DNA of 64,000 nucleotides from the NCBI GenBank assembly GCA_017469925.1, contig JAFUFK010000016.1:248001-312000 (forward strand), given 5' to 3'. Every line of letters begins with the position of its first letter. Within the stretch, counting starts at the first letter, position 1. This document shows positions 8,790 to 17,400 of this stretch, one piece after another. The notes under the pieces are model-generated. The model made no database searches, had not been told where the DNA came from, and worked only from the letters and a program-made list of their open reading frames with translations. This DNA comes from Bacteroidaceae bacterium. GTDB lineage: Bacteria > Bacteroidota > Bacteroidia > Bacteroidales > Bacteroidaceae. The position numbers and the translations under genes were made by a program.

Positions 8790-9461
8790 TTAATGTGCTA
8801 TCTTCAGGGTTCCCAGTTCAACGTCCATGAGTCGCCGGAGGTCGCTCTCGTCGAAGTCCTTGCGGAAGCTGACGACGATGCGCTCCTCGGCATAGCCCAT
8901 GCGGGCGAGCAGGGGGATGAGCAGGGCTGCCGCATTGCGACGTGCCGACTCGATGATGCCCATGTCGGGCACGGTACGCAGGACGCTGGCCACGCCCTGA
9001 CGGGCGAAGTCGGTCATCTCCGAGTCCTTGAAGTCGCTGCGCAGCCAACTCACGTGGGTCTTGATGCCCTCGTTATCGACCTTCGACGAGGTGACGACGA
9101 TGTGAGGGTTGGGTAGGGTGATGTGCAGGGCATCGGCCGTTTGCTCGATGTCCTCTTCCCGAATCTGCGAGAAGTCGATGTAGGCCTGTAGGGTGACGTC
9201 GATGGGGATGGCAATCTTGCGGTCGCCCAGGGGCAGGTCTTGCTTGAAACTTACGCCCAGGAACGAGCCGCGCAACTGCTTCAGGTCGTTGTGCGTCACT
9301 ATCTTGTGCACGACGTATTCCGACGTGTAGAGGCGCGACTGCTTGCTTATCTCTGTGGCAATGCTCACGGTCTCCGGCTCCTGCGCCTGCTCTTGGCCAG
9401 ACTGCTTCGAGCAGCCCGTCAGCACCGTCGCCAATAGTAGTATGGAAAGGAACCATCTCAT
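8790..9461 (-). CDS. DUF4230 lipoprotein
   Basis: 223 aa. It begins MRWFLSILLLATVLTGC, a lipoprotein signal with Cys about 17, so the mature protein should be membrane-anchored on the periplasmic side. The rest resembles DUF4230 and is a diverged paralogue of the next gene. The open frame extends much further upstream, but that part is antisense-like Gly/Arg-rich sequence and covers a 7-bp tandem repeat, so ATG at 9459-9461 is the start. Function unknown. Confidence 0.75.
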   Translation of the reverse strand: MRWFLSILLLATVLTGCSKQSGQEQAQEPETVSIATEISKQSRLYTSEYVVHKIVTHNDLKQLRGSFLGVSFKQDLPLGDRKIAIPIDVTLQAYIDFSQIREEDIEQTADALHITLPNPHIVVTSSKVDNEGIKTHVSWLRSDFKDSEMTDFARQGVASVLRTVPDMGIIESARRNAAALLIPLLARMGYAEERIVVSFRKDFDESDLRRLMDVELGTLKIAH

Positions 9462-9473
9462 TTTTCCATCTCT

Positions 9474-9508
9474 CACTTTGCACTTTGCACTCTGCACTTT
9501 GAACTTGG
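9474..9508. repeat. 7-bp tandem repeat, CACTTTG
   Basis: Three copies of CACTTTG, one of CACTCTG and a degenerate AACTTGG lie head to tail between the DUF2207 stop and the DUF4230 lipoprotein start. Short tandem repeats of this kind are common between Bacteroidales genes. Confidence 0.85.
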
Positions 9509-9523
9509 CAGACACCGTCTGCC

Positions 9524-11158
9524 CTATCTCACTCCTCCGCCGAAGCCTCCGCCCGAGAAGCCTCCGCCTCCGCCCCACGAAGCCGAACCACCATGACCTG
9601 CGGCACGAGCCTCGCGCTCGGCCTTGTTCATGGCAGCCCGTGCCGTGCTGTTGTGCATGGTGGAGCGAATCATGGGCAGCGTCGTCTCGTTGGCCATCTG
9701 TTGGGCCACCTGGTCCATGTTGAAGTATTCGGGGTTGATTTTCTTCATGTCGCGAATCACCTGGTCGGCAATGCCGAAGAGCGTGGCGAAAATCATGTAG
9801 TCCTTCCACAGCGAGACCTCGCCGACGTTGCGCTCGTCGAGCAGGGTGAAGTCCTTGAGGAACTTCTTCAGACCGAACACCTTGCGCACCTCTTCCTGCT
9901 GGTCCTTGTACTGGTAGATGCGTGTCTTGGTGTGCAGGGTCTGCACGAACGAGTCGGTGTAGCTTTGGTTGTATCGGCTGTTCATCCAGGTCTTCAGTTC
10001 CTTCGGCTCCAGCACGGTATCGCTGCCTGCTGCGTCGTGGAATATCTTGTGCACCATGCGCAAGAGTTGCGGATAGTCCTTGCCTTCGGGCAGGGCATGG
10101 ATGACGAAGCGCTGCTCCGTCTTTCCCTTTGCATTGGTCTGTTGCTCGATGCTGATGGCCCCGTCGTTGATGAGCCGCAGGATGCAGGCCGACAGCAGGT
10201 TGTTGTAGTCGGCACCCATGTATTTGTAGGCGTTGACGACGTCGTTCACCTGCTGCAAGTTGCCTCCGTAGGGGATGTCGCGATACCAGAGCAGGTCCTT
10301 CTGTACCTTACGGCGTTGGCGCCAAACGTAGTAGAAGTAGCCCAGTATCAGCAGCAAGGGCATCAGTACGAGCGCCAGTACGAACAGGGCGAGCGCAATC
10401 TTGTCCTCGCGCGTCATCTCGTCGGTGTAGTCGCTGCCCTTGAAGGCACCTGCTTTCAGGGTCTCGAACGTGCCGTCCGACGTCGTTGCGGGTTGGAACA
10501 TACCCTTCTCGAAGCGGGCCATCACAATCATGGCGCTACGGCTCACGAAAGGCTCGCTCGACTCTGCTACAATGCTGTCGCCCTCAAGTTGGATGTCGCC
10601 CCTGTAGCGGAAGGCCCAGATTCCCGTGTTCTCCTCGCTGAGGTGGATGGTGTCGGCTGGCACAATTACCAAACGGACGTGCTCGGGACAGGGCGATACG
10701 CCCTCGGCCACGAACATATACAGGAAGCCGTCGGCATCCTCGTAGCCTCGCAGGAGATTCGTGACGGTGTATCGGACCGTATAGGTGCGATAGCCGCTTT
10801 CGCCCAGTCCCCAACAGAGTTCGTAACCGTCGTGCTTGGTGACGATACCGCATCGGCCAGCCTTCCGGGCACGGCTCTCGTTGATGTCCCATGCACTTTG
10901 CGGTTCGTAGATTTGGCCCGTTTCGTCGGTGACACTGAAGTCCTGCAGTTGGCTGCCATTCAGGTTGCCCACGACGATGTAGCACTCGGTACCCTCCGAG
11001 TCGATGCTCATCATACGCTGCTCCGTGATGTCCGCATCGCCGTTCGGACTTAGCACGACTCGAATCTGCAAGTCATGCAGTTGGGGGCGGCCAAAAAGAG
11101 TTGTTGCCGATGCCAATAGCACCAGCAACAATACCGCCTTACTTCTTAAACGCTTCAT
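9524..11158 (-). CDS. DUF2207 (YciQ-like) membrane protein
   Basis: 544 aa. Signal peptide (residues 1-23), then a DUF2207 extracytoplasmic domain (about 25-230), a transmembrane segment near 260-280 (ALALFVLALVLMPLLLILGYFYYVW), a cytoplasmic region and a C-terminal tail of Gly/Ser repeats (GGGFSGGGFGGG). DUF2207 proteins commonly sit next to lemA, as here: the start overlaps the lemA stop by about 20 bp, which suggests translational coupling. TTG precedes the ATG; the ATG at 11156-11158 is chosen. Function is unclear. Confidence 0.88.
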   Translation of the reverse strand: MKRLRSKAVLLLVLLASATTLFGRPQLHDLQIRVVLSPNGDADITEQRMMSIDSEGTECYIVVGNLNGSQLQDFSVTDETGQIYEPQSAWDINESRARKAGRCGIVTKHDGYELCWGLGESGYRTYTVRYTVTNLLRGYEDADGFLYMFVAEGVSPCPEHVRLVIVPADTIHLSEENTGIWAFRYRGDIQLEGDSIVAESSEPFVSRSAMIVMARFEKGMFQPATTSDGTFETLKAGAFKGSDYTDEMTREDKIALALFVLALVLMPLLLILGYFYYVWRQRRKVQKDLLWYRDIPYGGNLQQVNDVVNAYKYMGADYNNLLSACILRLINDGAISIEQQTNAKGKTEQRFVIHALPEGKDYPQLLRMVHKIFHDAAGSDTVLEPKELKTWMNSRYNQSYTDSFVQTLHTKTRIYQYKDQQEEVRKVFGLKKFLKDFTLLDERNVGEVSLWKDYMIFATLFGIADQVIRDMKKINPEYFNMDQVAQQMANETTLPMIRSTMHNSTARAAMNKAEREARAAGHGGSASWGGGGGFSGGGFGGGVR

Positions 11159-11699
11159 CAAGGTTGGGATAGCTCTTCTTTTGTTCTTCGTCCACTTTCA
11201 GGTATTCCTTCTCTACGAAGTGCAACATCGAGGCCACGATGCTCGACGGCCACTGGCGTACCATGCGGTTCATCTTTGTGGCCGTGTCGTTATAGACCAT
11301 ACGCGACTTGCGCACGTTCTCTTCGTATTCCTTCATGCCTTCCATAGCCTCCTGATAGAGTCCGGCGGCCTTCAGCTCGGGATAAGCTTCGCCGATGGCA
11401 ATCAAACGGCCCATCACCTGACCCAGTGCGCTCGTCTGCTCATTGACGGCTTCGGGGGTGTTCACCTGTTCGCCACGACGCTGCTGGATGACTTCAATCA
11501 GCGTCTCCGACTCGTGCTTGGCATACTGGGCTGCGGTCTTTGCCAATGCCAGGACGGCGTCCCAACGGGAGTTCAACTGCACCTCGATTTGGCTCAAGGC
11601 ATTCTTGCAGAGTTCGTCCAGATTGACCAGCGAACGCTGTGTCGATACGAAATAGCCGACGATAACAATCGCCACGATGATAAGAATAATTGCTGTCAT
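11139..11699 (-). CDS. lemA: LemA family protein
   Basis: 186 aa, the usual LemA length. N-terminal membrane segment (IILIIVAIVIVGYFV) with a short outside tail, then the conserved NLDELCKNALSQIEVQLNSR helix and long helices. LemA proteins are membrane-anchored helical-bundle proteins of unknown role, often paired with a DUF2207/TPM-type partner, which here directly follows with an overlap. First gene of a probable four-gene operon running to 8138, with a clear promoter upstream. Confidence 0.92.
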   Translation of the reverse strand: MTAIILIIVAIVIVGYFVSTQRSLVNLDELCKNALSQIEVQLNSRWDAVLALAKTAAQYAKHESETLIEVIQQRRGEQVNTPEAVNEQTSALGQVMGRLIAIGEAYPELKAAGLYQEAMEGMKEYEENVRKSRMVYNDTATKMNRMVRQWPSSIVASMLHFVEKEYLKVDEEQKKSYPNLDEAFKK

Positions 11700-11727
11700 A
11701 ATAGTAGATTTTTAAGGGTTTACGCCG

Positions 11728-11759
11728 TAAAGTTACGAATAAGCGGGCGAAAAGCCAAA
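11728..11759 (-). promoter_or_regulatory. Promoter for lemA operon (extended type)
   Basis: On the minus strand TTTG, then a 20-bp spacer containing TTCGCCCGC and ending in TTCG, then TAACTTTA. The order and most bases match the promoter at 6556-6587. Confidence 0.65.
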
Positions 11760-11775
11760 TTATTGTCTCTTTTTC

Positions 11776-12972
11776 TCAATTTCTTACCGTCAACCAGCGT
11801 CCATAGGTCAGCATACGCCACAACCACTCCAGCGGGCCGAAGCGGAACCAATGTAGCCACAGCCAGCTCAGGACGATTTGGAGGAGAAAGACGCCTAAGG
11901 CAATCAGTTCGATGGGCCAAAGCCCTACTCGGGTGCCCAGTCCAAGGCCGAATCCGTAGAAGAGGAAAATGCCGATGACAGACTGGCCGATGTAGTTCGT
12001 CAACGCCATGCGCCCGGGGGCTGCCAAATGACGAAACAGGGCAGCATCTTTATGGCGATTATATATAAGACAAAGAATGATTATGTAGCAGAATGCCAAC
12101 GGAATAACACTAATAGCATAAAGTAAAGCGTGAATGGTGATGCCCCACGGGTGATTGTTCGTCGCACTCCATGCATAGATGTACGAAAGTGCGAGTGAGA
12201 GGGCCAGGAAGGTGATGAGCATTTCCTTCAAAGGCAGTTCCTCGAGTCGGGCATATAATCGCTGTTTTCCGATGAGATAGCCGAGCATAAACAACCCCAC
12301 CACTTTCGGTAACCGATGTCCGGCGACGAACTCCCATAGGCGTTCCAAAGCCCCTTGTCTCAGGAAGGCAAACATCTCGGGATACGACTTCGTGTTGTGT
12401 AGCCACGAAGCAAAATTCTCTTCCGTAATGCCCTGTGCAGAAGCCTCGCGCCACCAGGCATCGTAGAATGGCCCCGCAAAATCTACTCCACAGAACTCCG
12501 TGAGTGCGTCCAGTCCTATGGGCAAGAGGATGAGCAACGTGGCAATCCCCAAAAGCACTTTGTCGGAGAGCTTTACAAACAAAGTCAGCAGCAGTCCGCC
12601 AATGGCATAGAGCAAAAGGATGTCGCCACTCCATAGGAACATCATGTGGCAAAAGCCGATGGCTACAAGTATCAACATCCGACGAACAAACAATCCTCGG
12701 CTGTGGCGCATCAGAATCAAAGAAAACCCTACGCCAAACAGGAGCGAAAAGATGGTGTAGAACTTGCCATCTACGAGCATATATTGCCCCATGCGCACCC
12801 ATCGGTCTGCCTCGGCACTCGGCATGGCAGCCTGTGCCTTTTCGCTTAGGAATGTCCATAACCCGAACTCAGGGAAGTTGGCCAGCGCAATGCCCAGCAG
12901 GGCCAGGCCCCGTAGTGCGTCCAGTATTACGAAACGTTGTTTCCCGCTTGTCGGTCCGTTGCCGTTCTGCAT
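11776..12972 (-). CDS. DUF418 (YeiB-like) membrane protein
   Basis: 398 aa with about ten hydrophobic segments. The N-terminus RFVILDALRGLALLGIALANF is the DUF418/YeiB signature, and the C-terminal half carries the DUF418 core ending in FGPLEWLWR. Such proteins are integral inner-membrane proteins, possibly acyltransferase- or transporter-like, of unproven function. It starts 13 bp after the MGMT gene and is probably the last gene of the MBL-sodB-MGMT-DUF418 operon. Confidence 0.88.
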   Translation of the reverse strand: MQNGNGPTSGKQRFVILDALRGLALLGIALANFPEFGLWTFLSEKAQAAMPSAEADRWVRMGQYMLVDGKFYTIFSLLFGVGFSLILMRHSRGLFVRRMLILVAIGFCHMMFLWSGDILLLYAIGGLLLTLFVKLSDKVLLGIATLLILLPIGLDALTEFCGVDFAGPFYDAWWREASAQGITEENFASWLHNTKSYPEMFAFLRQGALERLWEFVAGHRLPKVVGLFMLGYLIGKQRLYARLEELPLKEMLITFLALSLALSYIYAWSATNNHPWGITIHALLYAISVIPLAFCYIIILCLIYNRHKDAALFRHLAAPGRMALTNYIGQSVIGIFLFYGFGLGLGTRVGLWPIELIALGVFLLQIVLSWLWLHWFRFGPLEWLWRMLTYGRWLTVRN

Positions 12973-12985
12973 AATATATCCTTGT

Positions 12986-13324
12986 TTATTCTTCCTCAGG
13001 AACCCAGAGGTGTTTCGATAAATCTACGATGTTGTGTCGCTTGAACTGTACGCCTTCGGCATGGAGCAGGACGATTTGTCCACCCCAACCGGGGGCCGTT
13101 CGTCCAGCGGCATTTACTACACGGTGGCAGGGTAGGAGTTCGGCTCCTGGCGTGTAGCGCAGGGTGCGGCCTACCATACGTGAATGGCTGGGCCAGCCTG
13201 CCAGTGTGGCGATGGTGCCATAGGTTGTCACACGCCCCGACGGTATCTGGGCCACGATGGAGAGCACGGCGTCGCGAAACTGCCGTGCCTCCTCGGGTGT
13301 CATGCGGCTATTAAAGATGTTCAA
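12986..13324 (-). CDS. MGMT-family DNA alkyltransferase-like protein
   Basis: 112 aa, equal to the single DNA-binding/active-site domain of O6-alkylguanine-DNA alkyltransferase. The helix-turn-helix region (RVTTYGTIATLAGWP) and the PCHR active-site motif (residues 65-68) are intact, so unlike alkyltransferase-like proteins, which have Trp, it could transfer alkyl groups to Cys66. The N-terminal domain of Ada/Ogt is missing. Its start overlaps the sodB stop by 4 bp (ATGA), indicating coupled expression of an oxidative-stress and a DNA-repair function. Confidence 0.85.
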   Translation of the reverse strand: MNIFNSRMTPEEARQFRDAVLSIVAQIPSGRVTTYGTIATLAGWPSHSRMVGRTLRYTPGAELLPCHRVVNAAGRTAPGWGGQIVLLHAEGVQFKRHNIVDLSKHLWVPEEE

Positions 13325-13911
13325 TTATGCAGGTATCTTGCTTCCACAACCTCCCAGTCGATGATGTCCCACAGGGCGGAGAGATGGTCGGGGCGGCGAT
13401 TTTGGTAGTTGAGGTAATAGGCGTGCTCCCAAACGTCGAAGGTGAGCAAAGGCCTGAGCCCGTGCTGCACTGGATTCTGGGCATTCGGTTCCTGTGTGAT
13501 AACCAGGCTCCCGTCTTCCCGGGCAGACAGCCAAACCCAGCCCGAACCAAAGAGCGTGGCGCCCGCCTTCTGGAACTCCTCCTTGAACTTGGCGAACGAA
13601 CCGAACGTCTCGCCAATGGCCTCCATAAGTTCGCCTTCGGGGATGTTGTTCTCACGCTTTGTGCGGAACTGCCCGAAGTAAAGTTCGTGGTTCAGCACCT
13701 GCCCGGCATTGTTGGCCAGTCCGCCCGTGGCTTTCTGCACAATCTCTACAAGTGCCAATTCCTCCAGACCGCTCTCGGGCAGCAGGGCGTTGAGGTTATT
13801 CACATACGTTTGCAAGTGCTTCCCATGGTGCAGTGCAATCGTCTCTTTGCTAATCACAGGCTCCAGCGCATCAGGGGCGTAGGGTAGGGTCATAAGTTCA
13901 TAAGTTTTCAT
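13321..13911 (-). CDS. sodB: Superoxide dismutase, Fe/Mn type
   Basis: 196 aa, typical length. Converts superoxide to oxygen and hydrogen peroxide in the cytoplasm. Metal-ligand regions are visible: the N-terminal LHHGKH, the central VLNHELYF, and DVWEHAYYLNYQNRR near the C-terminus, plus GSGWVWL. Fe or Mn or cambialistic specificity cannot be told by eye. It lies between the MBL-fold gene (12-bp gap) and the overlapping MGMT gene. Confidence 0.95.
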   Translation of the reverse strand: MKTYELMTLPYAPDALEPVISKETIALHHGKHLQTYVNNLNALLPESGLEELALVEIVQKATGGLANNAGQVLNHELYFGQFRTKRENNIPEGELMEAIGETFGSFAKFKEEFQKAGATLFGSGWVWLSAREDGSLVITQEPNAQNPVQHGLRPLLTFDVWEHAYYLNYQNRRPDHLSALWDIIDWEVVEARYLHN

Positions 13912-13923
13912 AGTGGTATGGGT

Positions 13924-14661
13924 TTATTCATAGTGTCTTATTCGTACGTCAATATCATCGGCCTGTAATTGAGAGGGCAGGGCGCTGACATCGGTCTGGC
14001 CGTAGTGGTAAGGAAATAGCACGCGAGGCTTTATCAGCCTTGCTGCACGTACAATTTGTTCCGTGGTCATTGTGTAAGGTTGGTTACAGGGGAGGAAGGC
14101 GATGTCGATGTCTCGGATATCAGCCATTTCGGGAATATCTTCCGTGTCGCCTGCGATGTATATGCGCAATCCGTCGAGGTTTAGGATGTAGCCATTGTCG
14201 CGTCCCTTGGGATGGAATTGAGTGCGCCCTTCTGTCGTATTGTAGGCAGGAACGGCCTCCACACTGATGCCGTCAGGAAAATGTGACTGGTCATAATTTT
14301 TCATTACTTCGCCCCGTCCCAACATCCCGGCACAGCGCCCATTGAGCACGGTCATGGTCTCCTCTTTGCTTAGCAGGCGAATGGCCTCGGGGTCGAAGTG
14401 GTCACCATGTTCGTGCGTAACAAAAATGTAGTCGGCCTTGGGCATCAGGGTATAGTCCGTCGTGCGATTTCCCAGCTTCCGGACAGGGTCAATCTCTATT
14501 TCCTTCCCATCGAACTCGATGCGGATGCTGGCATGCATCAGTGCATGGAAGCGAACTTCCTTCCCGTTGTTTGTCTTGAATACGTCCACTTCGTGTTGTG
14601 CTTGACTGCATGCCGTGCCCAGTCCCAGCATGGCCAATAGTAATGTGCTTAGTTTCTTCAT
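13924..14661 (-). CDS. Exported MBL-fold metallo-hydrolase
   Basis: 245 aa. Lipoprotein-like signal MKKLSTLLLAMLGLGTAC, then a metallo-beta-lactamase fold of the UPF0173/COG2220 kind, with the zinc motif THEHGDHFD and later IYIAGDTED and PYHYGQTD. Substrate unknown; relatives include lactonase- and RNase-Z-like enzymes. First gene of the operon with sodB, the MGMT-like gene and DUF418. The region just upstream holds a broken RhuM-like start rather than a clear promoter. Confidence 0.85.
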   Translation of the reverse strand: MKKLSTLLLAMLGLGTACSQAQHEVDVFKTNNGKEVRFHALMHASIRIEFDGKEIEIDPVRKLGNRTTDYTLMPKADYIFVTHEHGDHFDPEAIRLLSKEETMTVLNGRCAGMLGRGEVMKNYDQSHFPDGISVEAVPAYNTTEGRTQFHPKGRDNGYILNLDGLRIYIAGDTEDIPEMADIRDIDIAFLPCNQPYTMTTEQIVRAARLIKPRVLFPYHYGQTDVSALPSQLQADDIDVRIRHYE

Positions 14662-14732
14662 AGGGGTAGTTCTTTTGATTGATAAGGTTGACGAAAACTT
14701 TCACCATCACATCCATTTCCTCTGTTTTGCTT

Positions 14733-14849
14733 TTAGCAATCATCAGTATCAGAGCCACAAGCGTGTTTCCTGTAATTCTCCAGTCGGACATTGATTTGGG
14801 CTTGTCCGCCACTGGCTTGATGATGTACTACAATCTGATTCTCTTTCAT
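14733..14849 (-). pseudogene. Short remnant resembling the N-terminus of RhuM-type proteins
   Basis: A 38-codon frame whose first 25 residues (MKENQIVVHH...INVRLEN) resemble the start of RhuM-family and related phage/virulence proteins, where xVRLENxTVWL normally follows. Here the similarity ends abruptly and the frame soon stops. A -7 box (TACATTTG, 14871-14878) stands at the correct distance upstream, so the promoter and 5' end of a lost gene seem to remain. The family assignment rests on a short match. Confidence 0.35.
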
Positions 14850-14927
14850 GCCAAACTGCTATTTCGTCTGCAAATGTACTAAATTAATGTCAATGAATTA
14901 AGTTTTAGTATCTTTTTCATCGAAATG

Positions 14928-15908
14928 TCAATGCTTTTCCCCATATTTGTTGTGCCTCCATCGGAAAGCATAACTTGTTGTACCTCCTTCGCTCTCGTAT
15001 TTTACAAGCAATAACCGGGTTAGGCGAATCTTGCTTCTTGTTTTCAGTTCTTTTCCACTTTCCAATGTAATAAATAGTTCTTTGCCATCCCATTTTCGGA
15101 TATAAACAGAGCTTCCTCTATAAGTGGGCATATAAAGAGCAGACCTGATACAAAGTCGCTCCCTCCATGATAGGGGACGAATTTCTCGAATAAACTTTTC
15201 TTTCTTCTTTCTTCTGTTAAATGTATGGGGAAGGGATGTAATAGAGCTTTGCGGAACTATTACGCCAGCAACTAATTTGTGATGGCGAAATTCGTATTCA
15301 AGTCCAAGTGACAAACAAAGGAATACATCTTCTATGGTTCCACCGTTTTTCAAATGCTCACTTAAATAATTTAGATAGTCAGGATCGGTAAGAGCCATTT
15401 CGTAGTAGTTCCCATTATATATTATTTGCATCCGATACTTTGCTCTTTCTTTCAATAAATCGGGTTCTACATAGATGCGCTCAGGGTGAATCAGCATTAA
15501 GGAATAATTCCCTTCGGCATAGGTGAGCGTAGAAATCGAGTATTCATGATTATAGAAAATGTCGGTATGGATGTTGTCTGTCAACTCATTTAGAACATTG
15601 CTTGTGGGAGTAATCTCTCCGATAACTTCCATTCTGCTGAAATACGTATCTTCTGTATGTGCTTCATGCGGACATTCGTTGACGTTCGTTAGTTTTACAA
15701 TGGAAAGTAGTTTGATGGGGAGGGCCATGTTATTAGTAATCTCTCCAAATTCAGTACAAGGGTCTATCGGGCGAATCCAATGTGGAGTTCCATCGGAGTT
15801 ACGGATGATGTCCCATTGGTCTTGCTCGTTAAATACAATCTCAATGCCGGCAATGCAGCGTCCACCTCGTTTGAGAGAATTGGCCAGACAGATGAAGAAT
15901 TTGTCCAT
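14928..15908 (-). CDS. Probable dual-OB-domain protein partnered with DUF488
   Basis: 326 aa, cytoplasmic. The N-terminus (FICLANSLKRGGRCIAGIE) matches my recollection of proteins named dual OB domain-containing, which often neighbour DUF488 genes; such pairs have been suggested to act on nucleic acids in conflict systems. The rest is beta-rich with no catalytic motif that I can name. Its ATG overlaps the stop of the GNAT-DUF488 gene by one base (TAATG), indicating coupled translation. The gene is much AT-richer than the operon's first genes, which suggests acquisition. The role is inference. Confidence 0.55.
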   Translation of the reverse strand: MDKFFICLANSLKRGGRCIAGIEIVFNEQDQWDIIRNSDGTPHWIRPIDPCTEFGEITNNMALPIKLLSIVKLTNVNECPHEAHTEDTYFSRMEVIGEITPTSNVLNELTDNIHTDIFYNHEYSISTLTYAEGNYSLMLIHPERIYVEPDLLKERAKYRMQIIYNGNYYEMALTDPDYLNYLSEHLKNGGTIEDVFLCLSLGLEYEFRHHKLVAGVIVPQSSITSLPHTFNRRKKKEKFIREIRPLSWRERLCIRSALYMPTYRGSSVYIRKWDGKELFITLESGKELKTRSKIRLTRLLLVKYESEGGTTSYAFRWRHNKYGEKH

Positions 15909-17017
15909 TAGTCAATTTCGTTATTTTGTTGGATGCGGAAGCCAATTTCTTGATTCTTCTGCCGGTATGCATCCCGTCGTTGCTCCTTTGCTGTATATGA
16001 GCCAAATAATTGATCCACTTCTGCAAGAAGGTGTTTCTTGGAGTGTAATAACTCGTCTATCATTTCCTTTTCTAACATCTCGTGTGCGGCTAATTTCCCG
16101 TCTTTCAATATATGCAGCACATTGATGCCCTGCTCATGAAAAAAACGTGAGATAAGTGAAAAACGGTGACACTCTAATGGGTTGGCCTCGGAACACATTA
16201 GGGCTATACGATACCCCATTAGTAAGCCATGCTGTATTCTTTCCACTCCTTTCTGAAATGCTGGTGTATTGATGGCACGTTCAAAGTTCACTAAGCCTTC
16301 GCTGTCTAGGCAATCTGTCCTTCTTGCTCCAAATTCATTACCAAAATGGAGGTATTGTACATCATGTTGTTTAAGAAACCATATCAACTCGTTTTGATTG
16401 AATTGTGGTGTGTGTGTGCTGGCCGGTACACTTCGTACGTCCACAATACAATTGATGCAGTGTCTTCGAATCAATGTTAGGAACTCGTCTAACGAATGAT
16501 TAGAATGGCCAATGGTGTATAATTCTTGTCGTTCTATCCTTTGATATGCCACTCGTTCGTCGCCATTAGCGAGGTGGATGATGCCGCAGTAGGTGAAGCC
16601 GTGGCGTTGGAGGGCACGACGCATGATATGGTTGTCGCGGTGGGTGTCGATGCGGATGTTGTTGGTCCGAGAGAAACAAAACTGGAGCAGGCAGTCCATC
16701 ACGCCATGGCTGTCGAGTGTGCTGGCAATACGGTGAACGACGTAGTAGGGGGAGGTGTCGTCCAGCCATTGCCCGTCGTAGATGATAGAATAGGTAGGGT
16801 CAGGGCCAGGAATGAAGGCAAAGGTTGCGATGAGTTCTTTCCCTTGCTTCACGACGTAGCTGTGTCCCTCGTCGATATCGCGACGGAAAGCAGCATCCAC
16901 GGGATAACCTTCGGGCCATTGCAACAGATTTCCGTCCCGACGCATGATACCCCGTGCCAAGTCGCGTAGTTCCAGAATGCGCGGCAGGTCGTCGATGGTG
17001 GCTTTGCGGATGGTCAT
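15908..17017 (-). CDS. GNAT acetyltransferase-DUF488 fusion protein
   Basis: 369 aa with two parts. Residues 1-165 are a complete GNAT N-acetyltransferase (TIRKATIDDLPRILEL, VVHRIAS, RIDTHRDN, LQRHGFTYCGIIHL) ending where free-standing relatives end. DUF488 begins immediately (YTIGHSNHSLDEFL, near 170) with IVDVRSVPAS, FGNEFGARR and LMCSEANPLECHR intact, so both halves look functional. The coding sequence changes from GC-rich to AT-rich at about 16520-16545, exactly at the join. DUF488 proteins are proposed to act on nucleic acids; no substrate can be read here. The start overlaps the previous gene by 4 bp and the stop overlaps the next by 1 bp. Confidence 0.85.
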   Translation of the reverse strand: MTIRKATIDDLPRILELRDLARGIMRRDGNLLQWPEGYPVDAAFRRDIDEGHSYVVKQGKELIATFAFIPGPDPTYSIIYDGQWLDDTSPYYVVHRIASTLDSHGVMDCLLQFCFSRTNNIRIDTHRDNHIMRRALQRHGFTYCGIIHLANGDERVAYQRIERQELYTIGHSNHSLDEFLTLIRRHCINCIVDVRSVPASTHTPQFNQNELIWFLKQHDVQYLHFGNEFGARRTDCLDSEGLVNFERAINTPAFQKGVERIQHGLLMGYRIALMCSEANPLECHRFSLISRFFHEQGINVLHILKDGKLAAHEMLEKEMIDELLHSKKHLLAEVDQLFGSYTAKEQRRDAYRQKNQEIGFRIQQNNEID

Positions 17018-17397
17018 TTTACTTCCAATTTTGGCCTGACGGGGTCTGTCAGTCGGGTTATGCGGTCGCGCTCGACGCTCACTACGCCCTTCACCTTCTT
17101 GAAGAATGTCATGGCCTCGTGGATATCCTTTCCGTCGGGGATGCGAATGGCCATGCCGGGAATGATGCTGTAGTCGTAGATGATGGTGGCGCCGTAGTTT
17201 TTGATGGCTTTGTGTAGCGGCTCTTTGCCTATTTCTGCATCGACCATGATGATGAGGGTCGAAGGGGCGTACTCAATTCCCCTCCCTTCCTCTACCACAC
17301 TGGGGAAGGGACGGGCCTCGATAGTGTCTTTCTTTGTCTTACAACTGCTCATGAGCAATAGTGTAAGGATAAGTAAGAGGGTGGGCGTGTGGTTCAT
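17014..17397 (-). CDS. Small lipoprotein with subtilisin-propeptide (I9)-like fold
   Basis: 127 aa. Lipoprotein signal with lipobox LLMSSC (Cys 19). The mature region (LIIMVDAEIGKEPLHKAIKNYG, then FFKKVKGVVSVERD) looks like the I9 inhibitor or propeptide domain of subtilases, without any protease attached. It may inhibit or chaperone a subtilase or may only share the fold. It lies 3 bp after suhB and overlaps the GNAT-DUF488 gene by 4 bp. Confidence 0.6.
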   Translation of the reverse strand: MNHTPTLLLILTLLLMSSCKTKKDTIEARPFPSVVEEGRGIEYAPSTLIIMVDAEIGKEPLHKAIKNYGATIIYDYSIIPGMAIRIPDGKDIHEAMTFFKKVKGVVSVERDRITRLTDPVRPKLEVK

Positions 17398-17400
17398 GGT

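Noticed and set aside
9593-11053. 486-aa plus-strand frame across DUF2207
   Set aside because: Antisense shadow of a convincing gene.
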